Shown: positions 9,601 to 22,755, counted from the first letter of the stretch. The stretch is DNA of 64,000 nucleotides from Silurus meridionalis (GCF_014805685.1 NC_060901.1:20560905-20624904); one strand, 5' to 3'. Translations and numbers: made by a program. The notes: generated by a model from the sequence alone, not told the origin.

Positions 9601-10867
9601 TATCTTGGTACTAAAGATCAGTGGTTAAGCACCAAAGTATCTTGGTTGAAATGAAGGCTTGTGGCCACACTGGATCTTTGGAGATAAAGCTGAAGACCTC
9701 TGCTCTAGATGAGAGCAGAGGTGGATGAGAGAGTCCAGAGATGTCTGATCTTCTCAGCATGCTAGTTCCGTGGTAACATCTGGTCTCAGACTTTGGCAGC
9801 TTTGAGACTTGCAAGTTCATTCCATCCAGTGTCAGGGGCTGAGTTCTGAACTGAAGCACACACAAGACTATTCTGGGTTTTTTTTTTATAGCTAGCAATT
9901 GCTCTCTAATTCCCCTGATGTCTGGAGTGTCATTTTAAAGTAATCATATGATTGAATGTTAGGGACTTTTGTTCTTGTTAGTAGATGGCAGTTAAGTTCT
10001 TTATCTGTGCACAGGTTAATAAACACCTGTTAGATAGATTTACCTCATTACGCAATAAGACTGTGAGCTCAGAGTTTCTTCACAAAGTCTTCTGTCATGG
10101 AGACAGTGAAGGGTGGCTGCAAAAGTCAGGTACTTCATGCAAACTATAATTCCTACAGCACACTCAAAAACAATTGGCAATAAGACTGGGCGAAGCAAAA
10201 AATAATGTATCAACATCCAGGATCGGAATTGGAAATGAGCAGCTCAGTGATGTCACTAGAGAGACGTTGCTTTCACTTCGCACGATATTTAAGGAGGTGT
10301 TGATTTAAAAAGCTGTCACTATTGTTGTATAGTTCAACAAATATAAGTTAAAACAAAATGTTTTGATATCCATGGAAAAAAAAAAGACATATGATATCAG
10401 CGCTTTACCTGTCTCCAGATACTAATCTATGCCATATGGGAACCCCATATTGAAAGCACTGCTTCAGTGCATTCCTGAGAAGCCGTCTGTTAGTGTCATT
10501 GGACATCAGGCTTAAAGTGGCTGATTTACTGCTCAGTCCATTCTGTTGTGGAATTATTGATTGTGTAAAAGATTGTAACGGACGATAAAAGAGATAAAAC
10601 TCGTTCACAAGTGCTCTCCACACTTCAAAACGTTTAGTATCATCTACACAGATAAGAAAAAGACTTCACAGCAGGCGTAAACTACAGGGCCTGAAAGACT
10701 CCTTCAGATAAAAATAGAAGACCTGCTTTCAACAACTGCACAAGAACTGCATGGAAAATCTCTGATACTAATAAACTGGTAACATGACATATATAACAGA
10801 TCACTAATCTCAGTGATGCACGACTGGGCTCCATTTCTGTCTTTTTATTTAAATTGGGAAAATCTGA
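9601..10867. other. gene-free stretch
   Basis: I see no exon or clear repeat. The segment 9,968-10,080 with TTAATAAACACCTG resembles an LTR polyadenylation region but no partner end is evident. Confidence 0.3.
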
Positions 10868-11745
10868 ACTGACCCCCTCCAACCTCATCCAAACTACCCC
10901 AAATTCATTAGTCTAAACTATACCATAATTCCTCTAAACCCATCCAAACTACACCAAAAGCCATCTCAACTAACTACCCCCAAATTCCTCCAAACTATCC
11001 CAAATTACTCCAAACAACTCCAAATCGATCCAAATTACCCCAATCTCATTTAAACTACTCCAACCTCATCCTACTACCCCAAACTTATCCAAACTACCCC
11101 AAACTCATCTAAACTTCCCCAAACTCATTTAAACCAACCAATAATTCCTCCAAACCCATCCAAACTACCCCAATCTTATCTAAACTACCTAAACCTCGCC
11201 CAAACTACCACAACCTCACCCAAGCTACCCCAAACTCATCTAAACAAACCCAAACTCATCTAAACAAACCCCAACTAATCTAAACTAACCCATAATTCCT
11301 CCTAACACATCCAAACTACCCCAACCTTATATAAACTACTTAAACCTTGCCCAAACTACCACAACCTCAGCGAAACTACCTCAAACTCATCCAATCGAAC
11401 CCGAAATTCCTCCAAACTTATTCAAGCTACCCCAAACTCATCTAAAAAAAAACTACCCCAAACTCATCTAAACTACCCCAAAATTCCTCCAAACTTATCT
11501 AAACTACCCCAAACTCATCTAAACTACCCCAGAATCCCTCCATACTCATCTAAACAAACCCAAACTCATCTAAACTACCCCCAGAATCCCTCCATACTCT
11601 TCTAAACAAACCCAAACTCATCTAAACTACCCCAGAATTCCTCCATACTCATTTAAGCTAACCCAAACTCATCTAAACTACCACGACTTAACTCAAAAGC
11701 TAATTTAAACTTATCCAAAATTACCCCAAACTTATCTAAACTCGC
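10868..11745. repeat. G-depleted minisatellite (CCAAACTACCCCAAACTCAT type)
   Basis: About 870 bp of degenerate tandem units built from CCAAACTACCCC and AACTCATCTAAACTACCCC. The plus strand is almost free of G while A and C dominate. Units vary between about 16 and 22 bp, and several longer blocks (AGAATCCCTCCATACTCATC) recur near 11,530, 11,580 and 11,635, showing local segmental duplication. Confidence 0.9.
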
Positions 11746-12265
11746 TCCAGATGCAAACAGAGAAAGTAAAACTCTGACCGAAGGAATTTTTTTACTTTAC
11801 TGCGCAATGAAGGAGCAAAACTTCAAAAGGGAGAGTTAATATAAATATAAAAAGGTTGATGAGATGAGTTGGGATGGTACAGAGCATCTGGGCCTCTTCT
11901 CTTTTTGTCACTGTTGGAAATACAGCTGCTTTCTTATAGGCCTTTTCAGCTCACTGACAGACACCATGACAGTTTCATATGAAGACAGAGGATTTTAAAA
12001 TGAGCTCGACAGAAGTTACATACTTTCCCCACCTGTGTATTTTATTGCCCACTACTATATCCCTTATATATTTTTTGCACTTCACTAGTGCCCCCAAAGA
12101 ACATTTTAATGGGATGGTCAGACAAGGCAGTAAATACCATTTGGGTGGCAAATTAATGATCGAGTGGCACGACAAGGAACCTGGAGCTGAACAAGAATGA
12201 ACTCTAGTTCACGGAGATACAGAAGATACCTGGTCCAATTATAGTGTTACGAATTATATTCTGAA
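11746..12265. other. gene-free stretch
   Basis: No recognisable exon; unique AT-rich sequence. Confidence 0.3.
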
Positions 12266-12274
12266 GAGATGAAT

Positions 12275-12345
12275 AAATTGACAGATCACTTTATTTATCC
12301 CAGAGGGAATTTCATGTATTACAGCGGCACAGAGAGTAAAAAAGA
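12275..12345 (-). mobile_element. retroelement tail fragment
   Basis: GACAGATCACTTTATTTATC followed by CCAGAGGGAATTTCATGT resembles the ACTTTATTGATCCCNNAGGGAAATTCA 3' end found on many fish LINE/SINE copies. Confidence 0.45.
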
Positions 12346-13164
12346 AAAAGAGAGTAAAAAATTTACTAAAGCAATTTACATAATAGTTAAAAAATAACAA
12401 AAGAATAATTATATAGAAATACAGTATATAAAGAATTATCTAAGTATATAAAGAAGAAACAGATACAGTGAGGATATAATGTGGAATTGCAGTATAGTGT
12501 TGATCTTTTAGACTTTTATTTGCATTGTGCTTTTTCCTCTGAAAACATGGTGTCATGGAGTTTTCCAATTAGTTCGTAAAAAGATCGTGACGAGGATTTT
12601 CTTGCTAAAGACCTGCAGAGAACTAGCATGACATTTTGATTGCTAGCGTATCCATAAACATTCATGGGAAATAGCAGCGAGACAGATCGATCTCAGGTGC
12701 TGCTGCTATAACAAAAATCCACTTTATCAAAATGAAAGAGTGGATTAAATGAGTAATACTGAAAAAACAGGATATTAAAAACACTGTGAAATCTCTGTAT
12801 CTCACACCCCCTGATACCCATCGAGTACAGCATCATTAACTTAGCATAAGCAGCTTTTCCATTGGTGTATGTGGAGCAGAAACTCATTCTATTTCAACCA
12901 TTAACTACATTTCTGTATATCTGTTTCTTAAATCCTATTGAGATTAAAAGGCGAATGGCTTAAAAATGCTATTTGACAAATCCATTTTTCTCCCCATGTT
13001 ATTTTCAAGGTTTACAGAATTTTGTGAAATATAACTCACTTGTACTTTTCACAGCTTCATGCATTAGTGAATGTCAAAATATGACCACGTGAAGGGTTTT
13101 CCCAGGCCGACACACATGCACTGTATACAGAATAAAGAACTTTTCCCCCAAAAAATTGAAAAAA

Positions 13165-13166
<2 letters not shown>

Positions 13167-13213
<47 letters not shown>
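13167..13213. repeat. (CT)n microsatellite
   Basis: About 23 CT units. Confidence 0.9.
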
Positions 13214-13216
<3 letters not shown>

Positions 13217-13799
13217 AGATTCTATGCATTCCTCCGAGTTTGGTCATGCACTGAGTCGAGCTCTGACTTTCCCAAAGCTGATATTAATAACACAGTCCAT
13301 TGTGATACAGTTATTTTCATGGAAGCCTAGGAGGAAGTCATGTGATTTTAATTAGTCCCTGGGGCTGGTGAGGTCTCCATTAACCACGTTGTTTTAACTC
13401 ACATAGCCATCCATGAACTGGAAAAGCTGAGGAAGTAGCAATCGCTGGGGCAGGGTGGGTGTCTTTATTTGAAGCTATTTTGAGCACCTTTTGTTAATGG
13501 GGTCCAGCCTTAGAAAAATGGATTTAGTTTTTTGTTTTTTTAATAAAAAAACCTTTACATTAAAAGTTACAAATTGCTCGTTCAAAGTTAAAGTGCAGAA
13601 ATACAGAAAACTCAGTAATACACCGGTGATCATGCGTTTGTGGAAAATTTCATTCATATATTAATATTCCTGATACATATTTGTGCATCTGGACATCATA
13701 GAATAGCTGTGGATTTTCCAGCAGTTTAAGGGTCAATATGAGGCCATAGCACGGCCATAGTCATCCATTAAATCTCAAAAAGTGTCTCATTCATACAAC

Positions 13800-13915
13800 T
13801 AAGCAGCTATGGGGTTAGGGGGCCCTGCTCAGGGGCCCAGGAGTGGGCTGGGATTTGAACTATGAATGACTTTTGGACTTAAAGTCCAATGGCGTAACCA
13901 CTAAGTTTCAACCCT
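13800..13915 (-). mobile_element. tRNA-derived SINE, minus strand
   Basis: Read on the minus strand, the head shows TTAGTGGTTACGCCATTGGA (A-box region) and AGTTCAAATCCCAGCCC (B-box region), followed by GGGCCCCTGAGCAGGGCCCC. This is the order of a tRNA-derived SINE head and body. It is diverged and lacks a clear poly tail. Confidence 0.65.
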
Positions 13916-14035
13916 CATTTACATTTGCAGAATTTGGCATATGCTCTTATCTGGAGCAACATACAACTGAGCAGTTGATGGTTAAGGGACCGGCAGTGGC
14001 ATTTGAACTCATGACTTTTGGATTCATAAATGAAA
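13916..14035. mobile_element. second SINE-like fragment, adjacent
   Basis: CATTTACATTTGCAGAATTT, GGAGCAACATACAACTGAGC, GTTGATGGTTAAGGGACC and GGCATTTGAACTCATGACTT are decayed versions of the SINE body motifs. It directly follows the preceding SINE, giving a tandem or composite insertion. Confidence 0.5.
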
Positions 14036-14039
14036 TAAT

Positions 14040-15147
14040 GTGAGAAAGAAAGACATTTGGAAACGATTAAATCCACATGCTACATACTCGATCAGACTCA
14101 ATGATACTGAACGGAATACAGAATAATATATAGGAGGGTGGAATGTGTGAATCTGATCAGGATTTTCACTTTGAAAAACCACTCGAAGCCCCACAAATTT
14201 TACACAATCTCAAGCAGGGCCACATCTGCATGTTGCCCCCTAAAAAGCAACATAAATTTCCTCACATTTGCCTTATGAATGTCACTTCCATGTTGTGGCC
14301 CATGTTACACAAATACTCACCACACATGTTAATACTGCACATGCAGCAGGCTTTAGGTTTGGGCCTCAGTTTGACCATCACATTAAATGGACACACCCTG
14401 CTGCTAGGGCCGGATCAGGCCTGGGCAAAAGGAAAATAGAAGATCCATATTGAGGCCTGTGACATGCTGGCCTTCCCCTTATTCCCCAGTCGCTTAGAGC
14501 AGCCGGCCTGGACTGGAGTGCACATTAACTCAAACAGGTGCAAAAAAAAAGAAGGCTTGTTTTTTCTTTATCAGCTCCTTCGGAAATCATAAAGCAAAAA
14601 TATTGCTGGGAGACAGTTTTTCAGGCTGCCCTGTGAGCAAACTGAGAGGGGAAATGGATCAACGTGTGGCCACTGAGAACAGTAAATCAACAGGCAAAAG
14701 GAGAGCTGAATGTACTTTAGAGACCCCTGGGATCCAACCCAAGGCCAGGGCCTCTGTCAGTCATGGTCTAGTGTTAATGTCAAAGCCAGCTGGGTCTGGC
14801 GGTTTAAGGATGGGTGGAAATGATTGAGCTGTCTTTGTCAATTGCTGCAGCTCCAGTAGAGGCCATCATCTTATAACCGAGAGGCTTTGACTCACAGAGG
14901 ATGGAAATAGAAAAGATAGACTTCACAAATGACTATTGCTAGATTTTGTTTTCAGCTGTGCTGATTCTTTAGAAACAGGGCGGTCATGTGGACGTTCCAT
15001 CAACGGTCTAATGGTCATTTTTTTATAGTGTAGTTCTTCTGCCAATTCACATGCAGATGCATACACGGATACACCCTTATGGCATTTACTCTTCATGGAA
15101 ACACTCTTCCATGTATTTGGATTCATTTACTTTGAAAAAGTACTTTG
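14040..15147. other. gene-free unique stretch
   Basis: Slightly higher GC than its surroundings (14.14-14.90 kb). It has open frames of up to 98 residues at 14,143-14,439 but no domain or exon signals that I can support. Confidence 0.3.
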
Positions 15148-15171
15148 AAAAAAAAAAAAAAAAAAAAAAAA
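15148..15171. repeat. poly-A tract
   Basis: Run of about 24 A. Confidence 0.9.
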
Positions 15172-15227
15172 GATAATTTATTTTCATGCCAAAAATATTA
15201 GCATAAAATTAGCACACAACCTAGATG

Positions 15228-15228
<1 letters not shown>

Positions 15229-15256
<28 letters not shown>
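15229..15256. repeat. (CA)n microsatellite
   Basis: Perfect CA run. Confidence 0.9.
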
Positions 15257-15260
<4 letters not shown>

Positions 15261-15569
15261 TAAACCCAAACAAAATTTCTAAGCATCTGTACAGCATTCA
15301 TCCACCTGTATTATCTTCGTATATCATAAAGAGTAACGTCATCCCTCTTCAAACTGGTTTCAATGCTCCAGGCCTCATCAACCCTCTCTGCATGATTTGG
15401 TTTCTCATGATTAAAATTTTCCTCCAGATTGTCAGGATAAGTAACTACACCTCCATTTCAAACACTGGAGCTCCCAAAAGTTGTCATTTCACCACATCTT
15501 TTCACATGTTTGACACCACCGCTGAAGCTTGTTTATAGTTATATTTTATTGTAATATCTACACATTCGA

Positions 15570-15850
15570 GGTGGTATCAAAAAGTTTGGAGACTAATGGT
15601 GTAACTGGTGCTGTTCTGTTCTGATGTCATCATGCAACAAAGAGCAAACGTGAAATCTTGCGTGAAACTGGGTAAATCCGACGTATGTCGTTCGAAGTGT
15701 TTCAAACCAGTGTTGTGGTTTGAAACACAGACGCCCTTAAGAGGGACATCACTGGAAGATTATGAGAGATCAGGAAGACTTTCAACGAGCTCGAACAGCT
15801 CCTGTGCTTTGACGTCACCCTCGTCCTGAAGATGAAGATCCAGTGCAATA
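15570..15850 (+). mobile_element. mariner-family transposon, 5' end and transposase N-terminal relic
   Basis: Begins with the terminal-repeat-like GAGGTGGTATCAAAAAGTTT. From 15,623 the plus strand encodes MQQRANVKSCVKLGKS, the usual N-terminal helix-turn-helix start of a fish mariner transposase, and further on a SLEDYERSGRLSTS segment equivalent to the conserved DDxRSGRPSTS. The first DNA-binding helix and this linker are joined by a shortened, altered middle, and the catalytic D,D34D domain is missing. The copy is dead. The same terminal sequence bounds the MITE at 45.09-45.27 kb. Confidence 0.75.
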
Positions 15851-16330
15851 AAGATCCGGCAATCTGCAGAAGGTGCTTGAGTTGAAAGAAGATTTCTAGG
15901 ACAGGTTCTAGAAGAACCCTAGGAGCGCTGCATTACTGTGCTAACCACCAAGAATCAGACCTACCCAATATGATGTTCTCACACTGTTAACACCAAAAGC
16001 TCTGGTTGATTGAAGCGACATTGGCGCATCTACACGTTTCTATCACATGATAAAAAGAAACTGTGGTGCTGACTGAACAGCTCAGCAGGAATGCAGTGTG
16101 TGGTGCAAAGACAATGGAGTTTACCGCCACTAGGCCTGATGGGTTTGTGGGAAACCGAGGGACATAAATGCTCCTAATCTGTAACTCATAACAGCTGATT
16201 GAGCGGCTTGGCAGCGACGTGTTTAACAGTACAAGAACAGGAAGGATATGGACTCTCCTGCTGAGTTAATGAATAATGGATGTGAGGGAAATGATGGAGG
16301 GCACACATATAATAACCCAGAGCGAGCTAC
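15851..16330. other. gene-free stretch
   Basis: May include further decayed mariner DNA just after 15,850, but I recognise no motif. No exon seen. Confidence 0.3.
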
Positions 16331-16515
16331 TGAACAACATCTGATTTGATTTGATTTCTTTAGCGCTTTTCATAAAGCCAATTGTCTCAAAGCAGCTTTT
16401 ACAGCATTCTAGAAAAAAATGTCACTTATATTTAAATTCATGTGCAAACCTGGTATGAGGAAGAAATCTTGAGAAGAACCAGAATCAGAAGAAAACCCAT
16501 CCTTCTCTGGGTGAC
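16331..16515. mobile_element. dispersed fish repeat (CTCAAAGCAGC type)
   Basis: TTTAGCGCTTTTCATAAAGC, TTGTCTCAAAGCAGCTTTTA, GGAAGAAATCTTGAGAAGAA and CCATCCTTCTCTGGGTGACA occur in the order of a widespread teleost repeat. A shorter copy lies at 56.84-56.92 kb and its last third resembles 61.33-61.40 kb. Confidence 0.5.
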
Positions 16516-17450
16516 ACCAAGAGTGTGATTATAAATCATTAAAACATTACACCGGAGAGAGAAATATCATGAAATATGTGTGATTATGAGTAATGTCATT
16601 CTTACAGTCTTCTACAGTCAGTCGAAGTTGTGATCCAGAAGCTCCTGAGCAACTTAGAAAATAGCTGAACATCTGAGCTCATTATAGATTCATCACCAAG
16701 TCCTCCATGCTCGAGCCTTTGAATGTTGAATGATGGAGAAACAGCATATGTAGTATGGCTCAAGATCTTCCCAGGGTCGGCATCTAATCTTTGAAGGTGT
16801 GAAATCTTTCTCAGGTGGGACACAACTGGTGCTGGTGCCTCCAGTTGGCTGGGATGGGTAGAGAAAGAGAAGCAGTGAATAAGAATTTCCATAGCGTATG
16901 TTACAGAACTACATCTTTAATCTACGCTTAAACTCAAACTGAAAAGCAACAAATTTAAACAAATCATAACTTTAACAGGCTCAGGTAAAGAATGACATCT
17001 AAAAATTGCGTCATGAAAAGAAAATGACTGAACTGTTAATGTGGGAGAGGGGAGATGGTCCAGCGCTGAAGATTTGTTCAGGGTGAGAGGAAAACTGTAG
17101 TAACTTGAGGGGTTAAGGACAATCTCTTGCCTCACTCTTGGGGTTAAAGTATTCTCCAGTATTAATTCCAGATGCTCTTAGAGTATCTCCTGGAGATCCC
17201 ATATCATAAATGCCTGTGGCTTTAAACCACACAAGCTCTGGCCAACTCCAGGTTCGATCAGGCACTTAATCCTGGACTACTACACATTCAGTCTGACAGT
17301 GACAGGAACATCAGTGTCTGGATGCAAAAGGATCATCCAAAGTCTTCATTGACTCTTTTCTCATTGGTCTATATACAACTGAAGACAATGAAAAGTATTT
17401 TAACATATTTTCCTTCTTATCAAGTTGGGACACAGGTCATGTGTTAAATA
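16516..17450. other. gene-free stretch
   Basis: No exon or assignable repeat recognised. Confidence 0.3.
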
Positions 17451-17903
17451 TACACTGATTATTCGTAACATTATGACGTTAGAACATTATGAACGGTGAA
17501 GTGAAAAACACTGATGATCTTCATCATGGCTCCTGTTAGTGGGTGGATTTATTTATTAGGCAGTAGGTGAACATTTTATTCTCAAAGTTGATGGTAGGAG
17601 CAGAAAAAATGGGCGTAAGGAGTTTGACGAATTGTGACGTCTAGACGACTGGGTCAGAGCATCTCCAAAACTGCAGCTCTTGTGGGATGTTCCTGGTCTG
17701 CAGTGGTCAGAATCTATCAAAAGTGCTCCAAGGAAGGAACATTGGTGAACTGGCGACAGGGTTCCTGTAGCTCAAACTTCTGAAGAAGTTCATGCTGTTG
17801 ATGATCGAGGGGTCACGTCTGATTCAGCAGCAAAATGAGGACCAACACAATATTAGGCAGGGGGTCATAATGGCTATAATAATCGTTATGGCTAATTGGT
17901 GTA
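17451..17903 (+). mobile_element. internally deleted Tc1-like transposon
   Basis: The left end TACACTGATTATTCGTAACA and the right end, whose reverse complement starts TACACCAATTAGCCATAACG, are inverted terminal repeats. Inside, ACGACTGGGTCAGAGCATCT, CCAAAACTGCAGCTCTTGTG and GTGAACTGGCGACAGGGTTC are the N-terminal transposase coding part of a well-known fish Tc1 element, and ACACAATATTAGGCAGGGGG is its 3' end. The middle, including the DDE catalytic region, is lost, leaving about 450 bp. It is flanked by TA-rich sequence as expected for Tc1 insertion. Confidence 0.85.
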
Positions 17904-20757
17904 ATATACAAAGAAAATTGTACTGAATTGAAATTTTCATGAAGACATCAGAAACTGGTTTTCTTTGAGCACCAGCTGCAGTGCGTTTTATCTTCGGAAT
18001 TGGATTTGGCATTGACCAGCTGACCAGGAAATAAAGATGCTTAGATAAAAATGCTTTGTTTGTATTGTATTTGCTGCTGAAAAATAAAAAAATACAAACA
18101 TTTTTGCTTGTTAAATATAAACCACTGACCTTCGCTGTTCTAAGAAGGTTCCGTCTATTTAAGTTTTCTTGGACTTTCTAGATCTTGTCTTGATTTCTAT
18201 GGTCTGCATTAACTGCCATTTCAAAATGATTTCATACAGTGGAATCATCCAGTGAGCTGGAAGTGCAATCTTTTTATAGTCTTCCTCTTATGTGCAGGCA
18301 TTAATTAGCTCTTTTTCACATCCTCACTCAGAGGCTTAGAGGTGCACATGGGTGTTTCTATTCCTAACAATTCTTGAACAGTATAATAAGCCCTTTTGGG
18401 TGGAATCAAGGCTCTATAATAAATACTGTCATTCATTCCATAAAAATATATATTTTCTTATTGCATGCATTAAAAATGATTACAGTACAAAAATATCTGT
18501 GTCAACAAGTGCAGGAAAATATTACTCATTTTATAATTTGATAATTATTTGATGCATATTATGTTTATTTCATACATTTTTATTGTTTTTTTTTTTTTTT
18601 TACTTTAATAAAGCAGCAAAATGCATAAAATAACAGTTTTGGATACCACTGTATTAATAATCTGACTCCAAAGAAGGATTTGAGTTCTCAAAAAGATATT
18701 CCGTAGCTTATGCCAGGTTGTCTAGGAAGATCTTTATTTGGCTTCCTGTTCCATCCCATTTTCGGAGACTACGTGGTCACAACTTTAAATCCTCGTGATC
18801 CTCAGGGGTGTCGTCAAGATCATCAAGAAAGCAAGAAAAACAGATTCAAACCTTACAAATTCATACTGTACCTCCCATGCATTTTTCCATGAATTGCTTG
18901 GTGCATTTGTGACCTCTTGTGGCATCCAATTAAATTCCCCAAAGCCCAGGGGAGAAACTAAAGCTGTTTAGCTGCTTCTCTTGCATTTTCATTTCTTTCT
19001 GGTAAAAGTCTGATTTATAATTATGACTAAGAACCATTTGGATCCATTAAACACAGAGACGTATTTGTTACCCCCTTCATTATCAGGAAGCAAGTTTTCA
19101 TCTGTAACATTCTGCCCTGTTTCATTTTTAGGCCTTTTTCTACACGACTCTTCTCGATACATAAGGAATGGAGTTTGGTTTGGTTGTTATTCGGCTCTTA
19201 AACTATACAGAAAAGGAAAACTCGTTAGGATTCAATGAAATCATATTTGGATTATTCACCAGAGCATTACAAAAGGCTGAAAATATGAAACACGCAGTGG
19301 ACAAAACCATTTTAAGGACGAGTGTGACCTCCAGCGCCTTCTATTTCATAGGATGGGAAGTACGCTTGATGGAAATATTCAACTGGATGGTCATTTGGGA
19401 CTAAAAAAAAGGGACTGACATTCCTTCTGTTCAATTATGACAGCATCTGTATCTGTATATCAGGATCTGGGAACTAGTAACCAATCCATATATTCTTCAC
19501 AGCTGAAGATATTTCTAGATCTTTAATCAAGGCCATAATCAGAATTTTGGGGTTCAGTCCATCAAACATTGTCATTTTGCATGGACTGTAACTCTCTATA
19601 TTATTGGTCAACATGAGCCTAATGGGTCCTTCAGTGTTTCCTTATAATGTCTGTGTTTAGCCTGAAGATCAGACCAAAAAAAACCTAATCCACATGTTTC
19701 ATCCCATCTTGTTTAATCTCCTTCTTGAGCTCCTTTGTGCTGAGCTGCAGTGTTAAATGTAAACGTTCTCTTTCTTTTCCTGATTTGTTTTGTTTGTAAT
19801 GGATTTTCTTGCAGCTTCTGCAGGCATTTCGAACTCTCCTGAAGCTCTCTGATCCTTTTCATGAAGAAATCTGGGGGGGAGTCATTTAGTTTTGCTTCCA
19901 ACTGAAAACCAAGAATGAGTGTTTGAGTCCAATATTTATGGGTGAATTACTTCAACAGCTGCTGCTTTGGACAATATTGTTTTACACCTTCTATTTTGAT
20001 TGCAGAACAAAAAAGGAACTTGCATTATACATGTTTTTCTCGATGATAATCCGTACAAAAAGACCAGATTTTTAAAGGTTTTAGTCATTAGCGGCAGATT
20101 GTTTCATATTATTGGTGTAAGGTTTAAAAAAAACAGTCTTAGGGTTTAGATTTTTGAGTCATTCTGCATAAGTGTGATTTATTAAACGATGAACACATTT
20201 GTGGTTTGTTTTCGAGTGTCGCAACCCTTATGATATGATAGCCTTCACATATAACGGGCTGCTGATGATGTTGCAAGGTATTTCTTTACAAGAACTGAAA
20301 CCCCTCATTTTAGTTTAGGCAGCTGGCTGGGTCTGAGTTTCTCACTGTGTCAAAACGGTTGTTACTTCCTTAAATTTGGTACAGACTCGCAAGTGTGGGT
20401 TCCTCTTGAAAACAACCACTATTACTGCGATCAGATCTGCGTGGATAAGTGTGTGTATGAGTGTAGGACACGTTAAAAAAGCGCTGGAATCAAATAAGTT
20501 TAAATACATTAGAACTGAGATCACCAAATCCAGAGTGATTGTTCTATTTGAATTAGAAATACCATGGATAAAAAAAAACTTCCTTCATCTGGAAATGATG
20601 TATTGTCATGACTTCCTGTTTTGTTATCCTGCAAAGAGCTTTGTACCTTGATGCCTACATTCATGCAAATTTCAAGTAATATTTGGAAATAAAAGCATTA
20701 TACATATATTATATATACAGACATATCAACCTCAAGCAAACTCATATCATATTTATA
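17904..20757. other. gene-free stretch
   Basis: AT-rich unique DNA. Open frames of up to 91 residues (for example 20,376-20,651) are without recognisable domains. I see nothing that qualifies as an exon. Confidence 0.3.
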
Positions 20758-20767
20758 TACACACACA

Positions 20768-20814
<47 letters not shown>
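20758..20814. repeat. (CA)n microsatellite
   Basis: About 28 CA units with one GA interruption. Confidence 0.95.
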
Positions 20815-20816
<2 letters not shown>

Positions 20817-22324
20817 AAGCATCTGCACTATAAAAAAAGAAGCCAGTAATGTGTCAGTTCTTATACAAATAGGAAATGATTGTATTCCGACTGTAATAAA
20901 TTTGGTTGCAGAACCGCCCTTTATACCACTTTATACCAACACACATACATACAGTAATATTCGCAGTATTTAACGTTTATATATTTGTAATAACAGGACA
21001 CATAAAAGGAAGATATGTTCACTAAATGCTTTATAAATCAGCAGTTTTGTGCACTAAAACTTTGGTAATCATTTCAGCAGATGGCCAGTGACATATTTCA
21101 TCAACAGTCCTGCCAAGAAAGTAACATAATCTTACATCCCGTAGGCAAAATTATCATTTATGAGCATTTTACCTCGGATTCTAAACGCATTAATGCTACC
21201 AGAATGAAAACAAGGAGAAAACAGAAAAACAGGACACACACTGTCTTCCTTTTCGATCGAGGATATCTTCATCATTATTATTACTATTATTACTATAATT
21301 ATTATTATCACTTCTACTACTTTTACTACAAGATATGCCGATGTTGGAATCTCATAAAGCTATGTTTATGATCCCGATTAAAGAAATTCTTATATATAAA
21401 ATTCTTATATATATATTCTAGCTATAAATTTAATTATGCTTTTTCTTTTAATTAGAAACTAATCCTTCACCTCCTATGGATATGTACTTCGAGCTCTAAA
21501 CTGTAAAGTGAAGAGGAAAATGTTCTGTAATAGAGAGAAGAGATTTAGTTATGTCTCTGTGAATTAATGTGTATACACCGTTGCACCCTGTGAAAGGATC
21601 TGAAAGCCCTTTATCACCTTCCTGGACTACTGAGGAAAAATAATGCCCCCTCTGTTATTCTCATTATGACCATGGTAAGTGAGGCAAAGGGGATATCCTG
21701 TTGGAGAGACCAACACATTTATCGTCCTCGTGGTGGTTTGGGGTGACTCAAGATTTACAAAATGTTCCACTGGCTTCCACTTACCTCTTTACAATATTCC
21801 AAATATAGAGTAATGGGCCTTAGATCCTCTGTTAGTTCTGAAAACACAGAGCTCTAAAAAGAGTGCCAACTGGAAAAATGGAGGGCCAAGCCCCAGAGAA
21901 GCCCCCTTTGGGAATGTTCTCATCACTCCAGAAAACTGGAATTTATATTTTTATTGATGTGAGGTTGACTTATGAAGTCACATGCTCAAAGGCCCACTTC
22001 TGCACAAATGTCTGTCATTACAATAAATAAATGTTTATAGATATTACTCTCTAAAGAGAACAGTAAGAGTCGTAAAGATCCAAGCTGGCCAACACCAGGA
22101 AGTCAGAAAAGTCGTTTTTTTTCTCTCCACCCCTTTAGACATTAATATTCGTCAGGAAAACACCACGTATTTGGACATTATTTTAGCAGCACCATATAAT
22201 TCTGGACGTTATGTTGAGAATAAAATGATATTATAAAGCGAATATCAAAGCTATATGACACCAGATAAAATAAAAATTAATTCACTGGTAAAAACAGAGT
22301 CAAATACACACAAACAATGCCTAC

Positions 22325-22325
<1 letters not shown>
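20815..22325. other. gene-free stretch with a short (ATT)n tract
   Basis: Contains an imperfect ATT tract at 21,271-21,310. No exon recognised; 21.6-22.1 kb is unique and not obviously repetitive. Confidence 0.3.

Positions 22326-22355
<30 letters not shown>
22326..22355. repeat. (GAT)n microsatellite
   Basis: About ten GAT units. Confidence 0.9.
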
Positions 22356-22356
<1 letters not shown>

Positions 22357-22639
22357 CCCTAAGCTGAATATTTCTTATATCACCAGCTTTGAAAACAAGC
22401 TAAAAAAAAAGAAGAAGAGCATTTCTCTTACTGACTTCTGAGTTTAATTTAATGGGAAGTACCCTGCTGGTTTTCATATGGTGTTTATTTTTAGCTTCTG
22501 TGCCTCTCTCAGTTTCAGAATCAGCTATTTCAGGTGAGTTGCCAGCTCATTCACACAACTGGCACGGCCATCAATCTGATGCACCAGTTTATAAAATCTT
22601 TTTCTTCATCGTTAATAAAATAATGTAGCCTACAAAGCA

Positions 22640-22755
22640 ATTAAATTTGGTGTCTGTGTGTATGAGTGTGTAGATTGACTCTTTACTGCACAAATAAAAC
22701 CACGTGGTGGAAATGCTACGCGTCCCAATACTTTTGGTGATGTCGTGTACATTGA
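22640..22755. mobile_element. DNA-transposon end remnant
   Basis: GCGTCCCAATACTTTTGGTG with the following ATGTCGTGTACATTGA resembles the CCAATACTTTTGGNNATATAGTGTA terminus of Tc1-type fish repeats. The other end is not found. Confidence 0.4.

Noticed and set aside
14143..14453. Overlapping 98- and 61-residue frames
   Set aside because: No domain, no start or splice evidence, two frames equally open.
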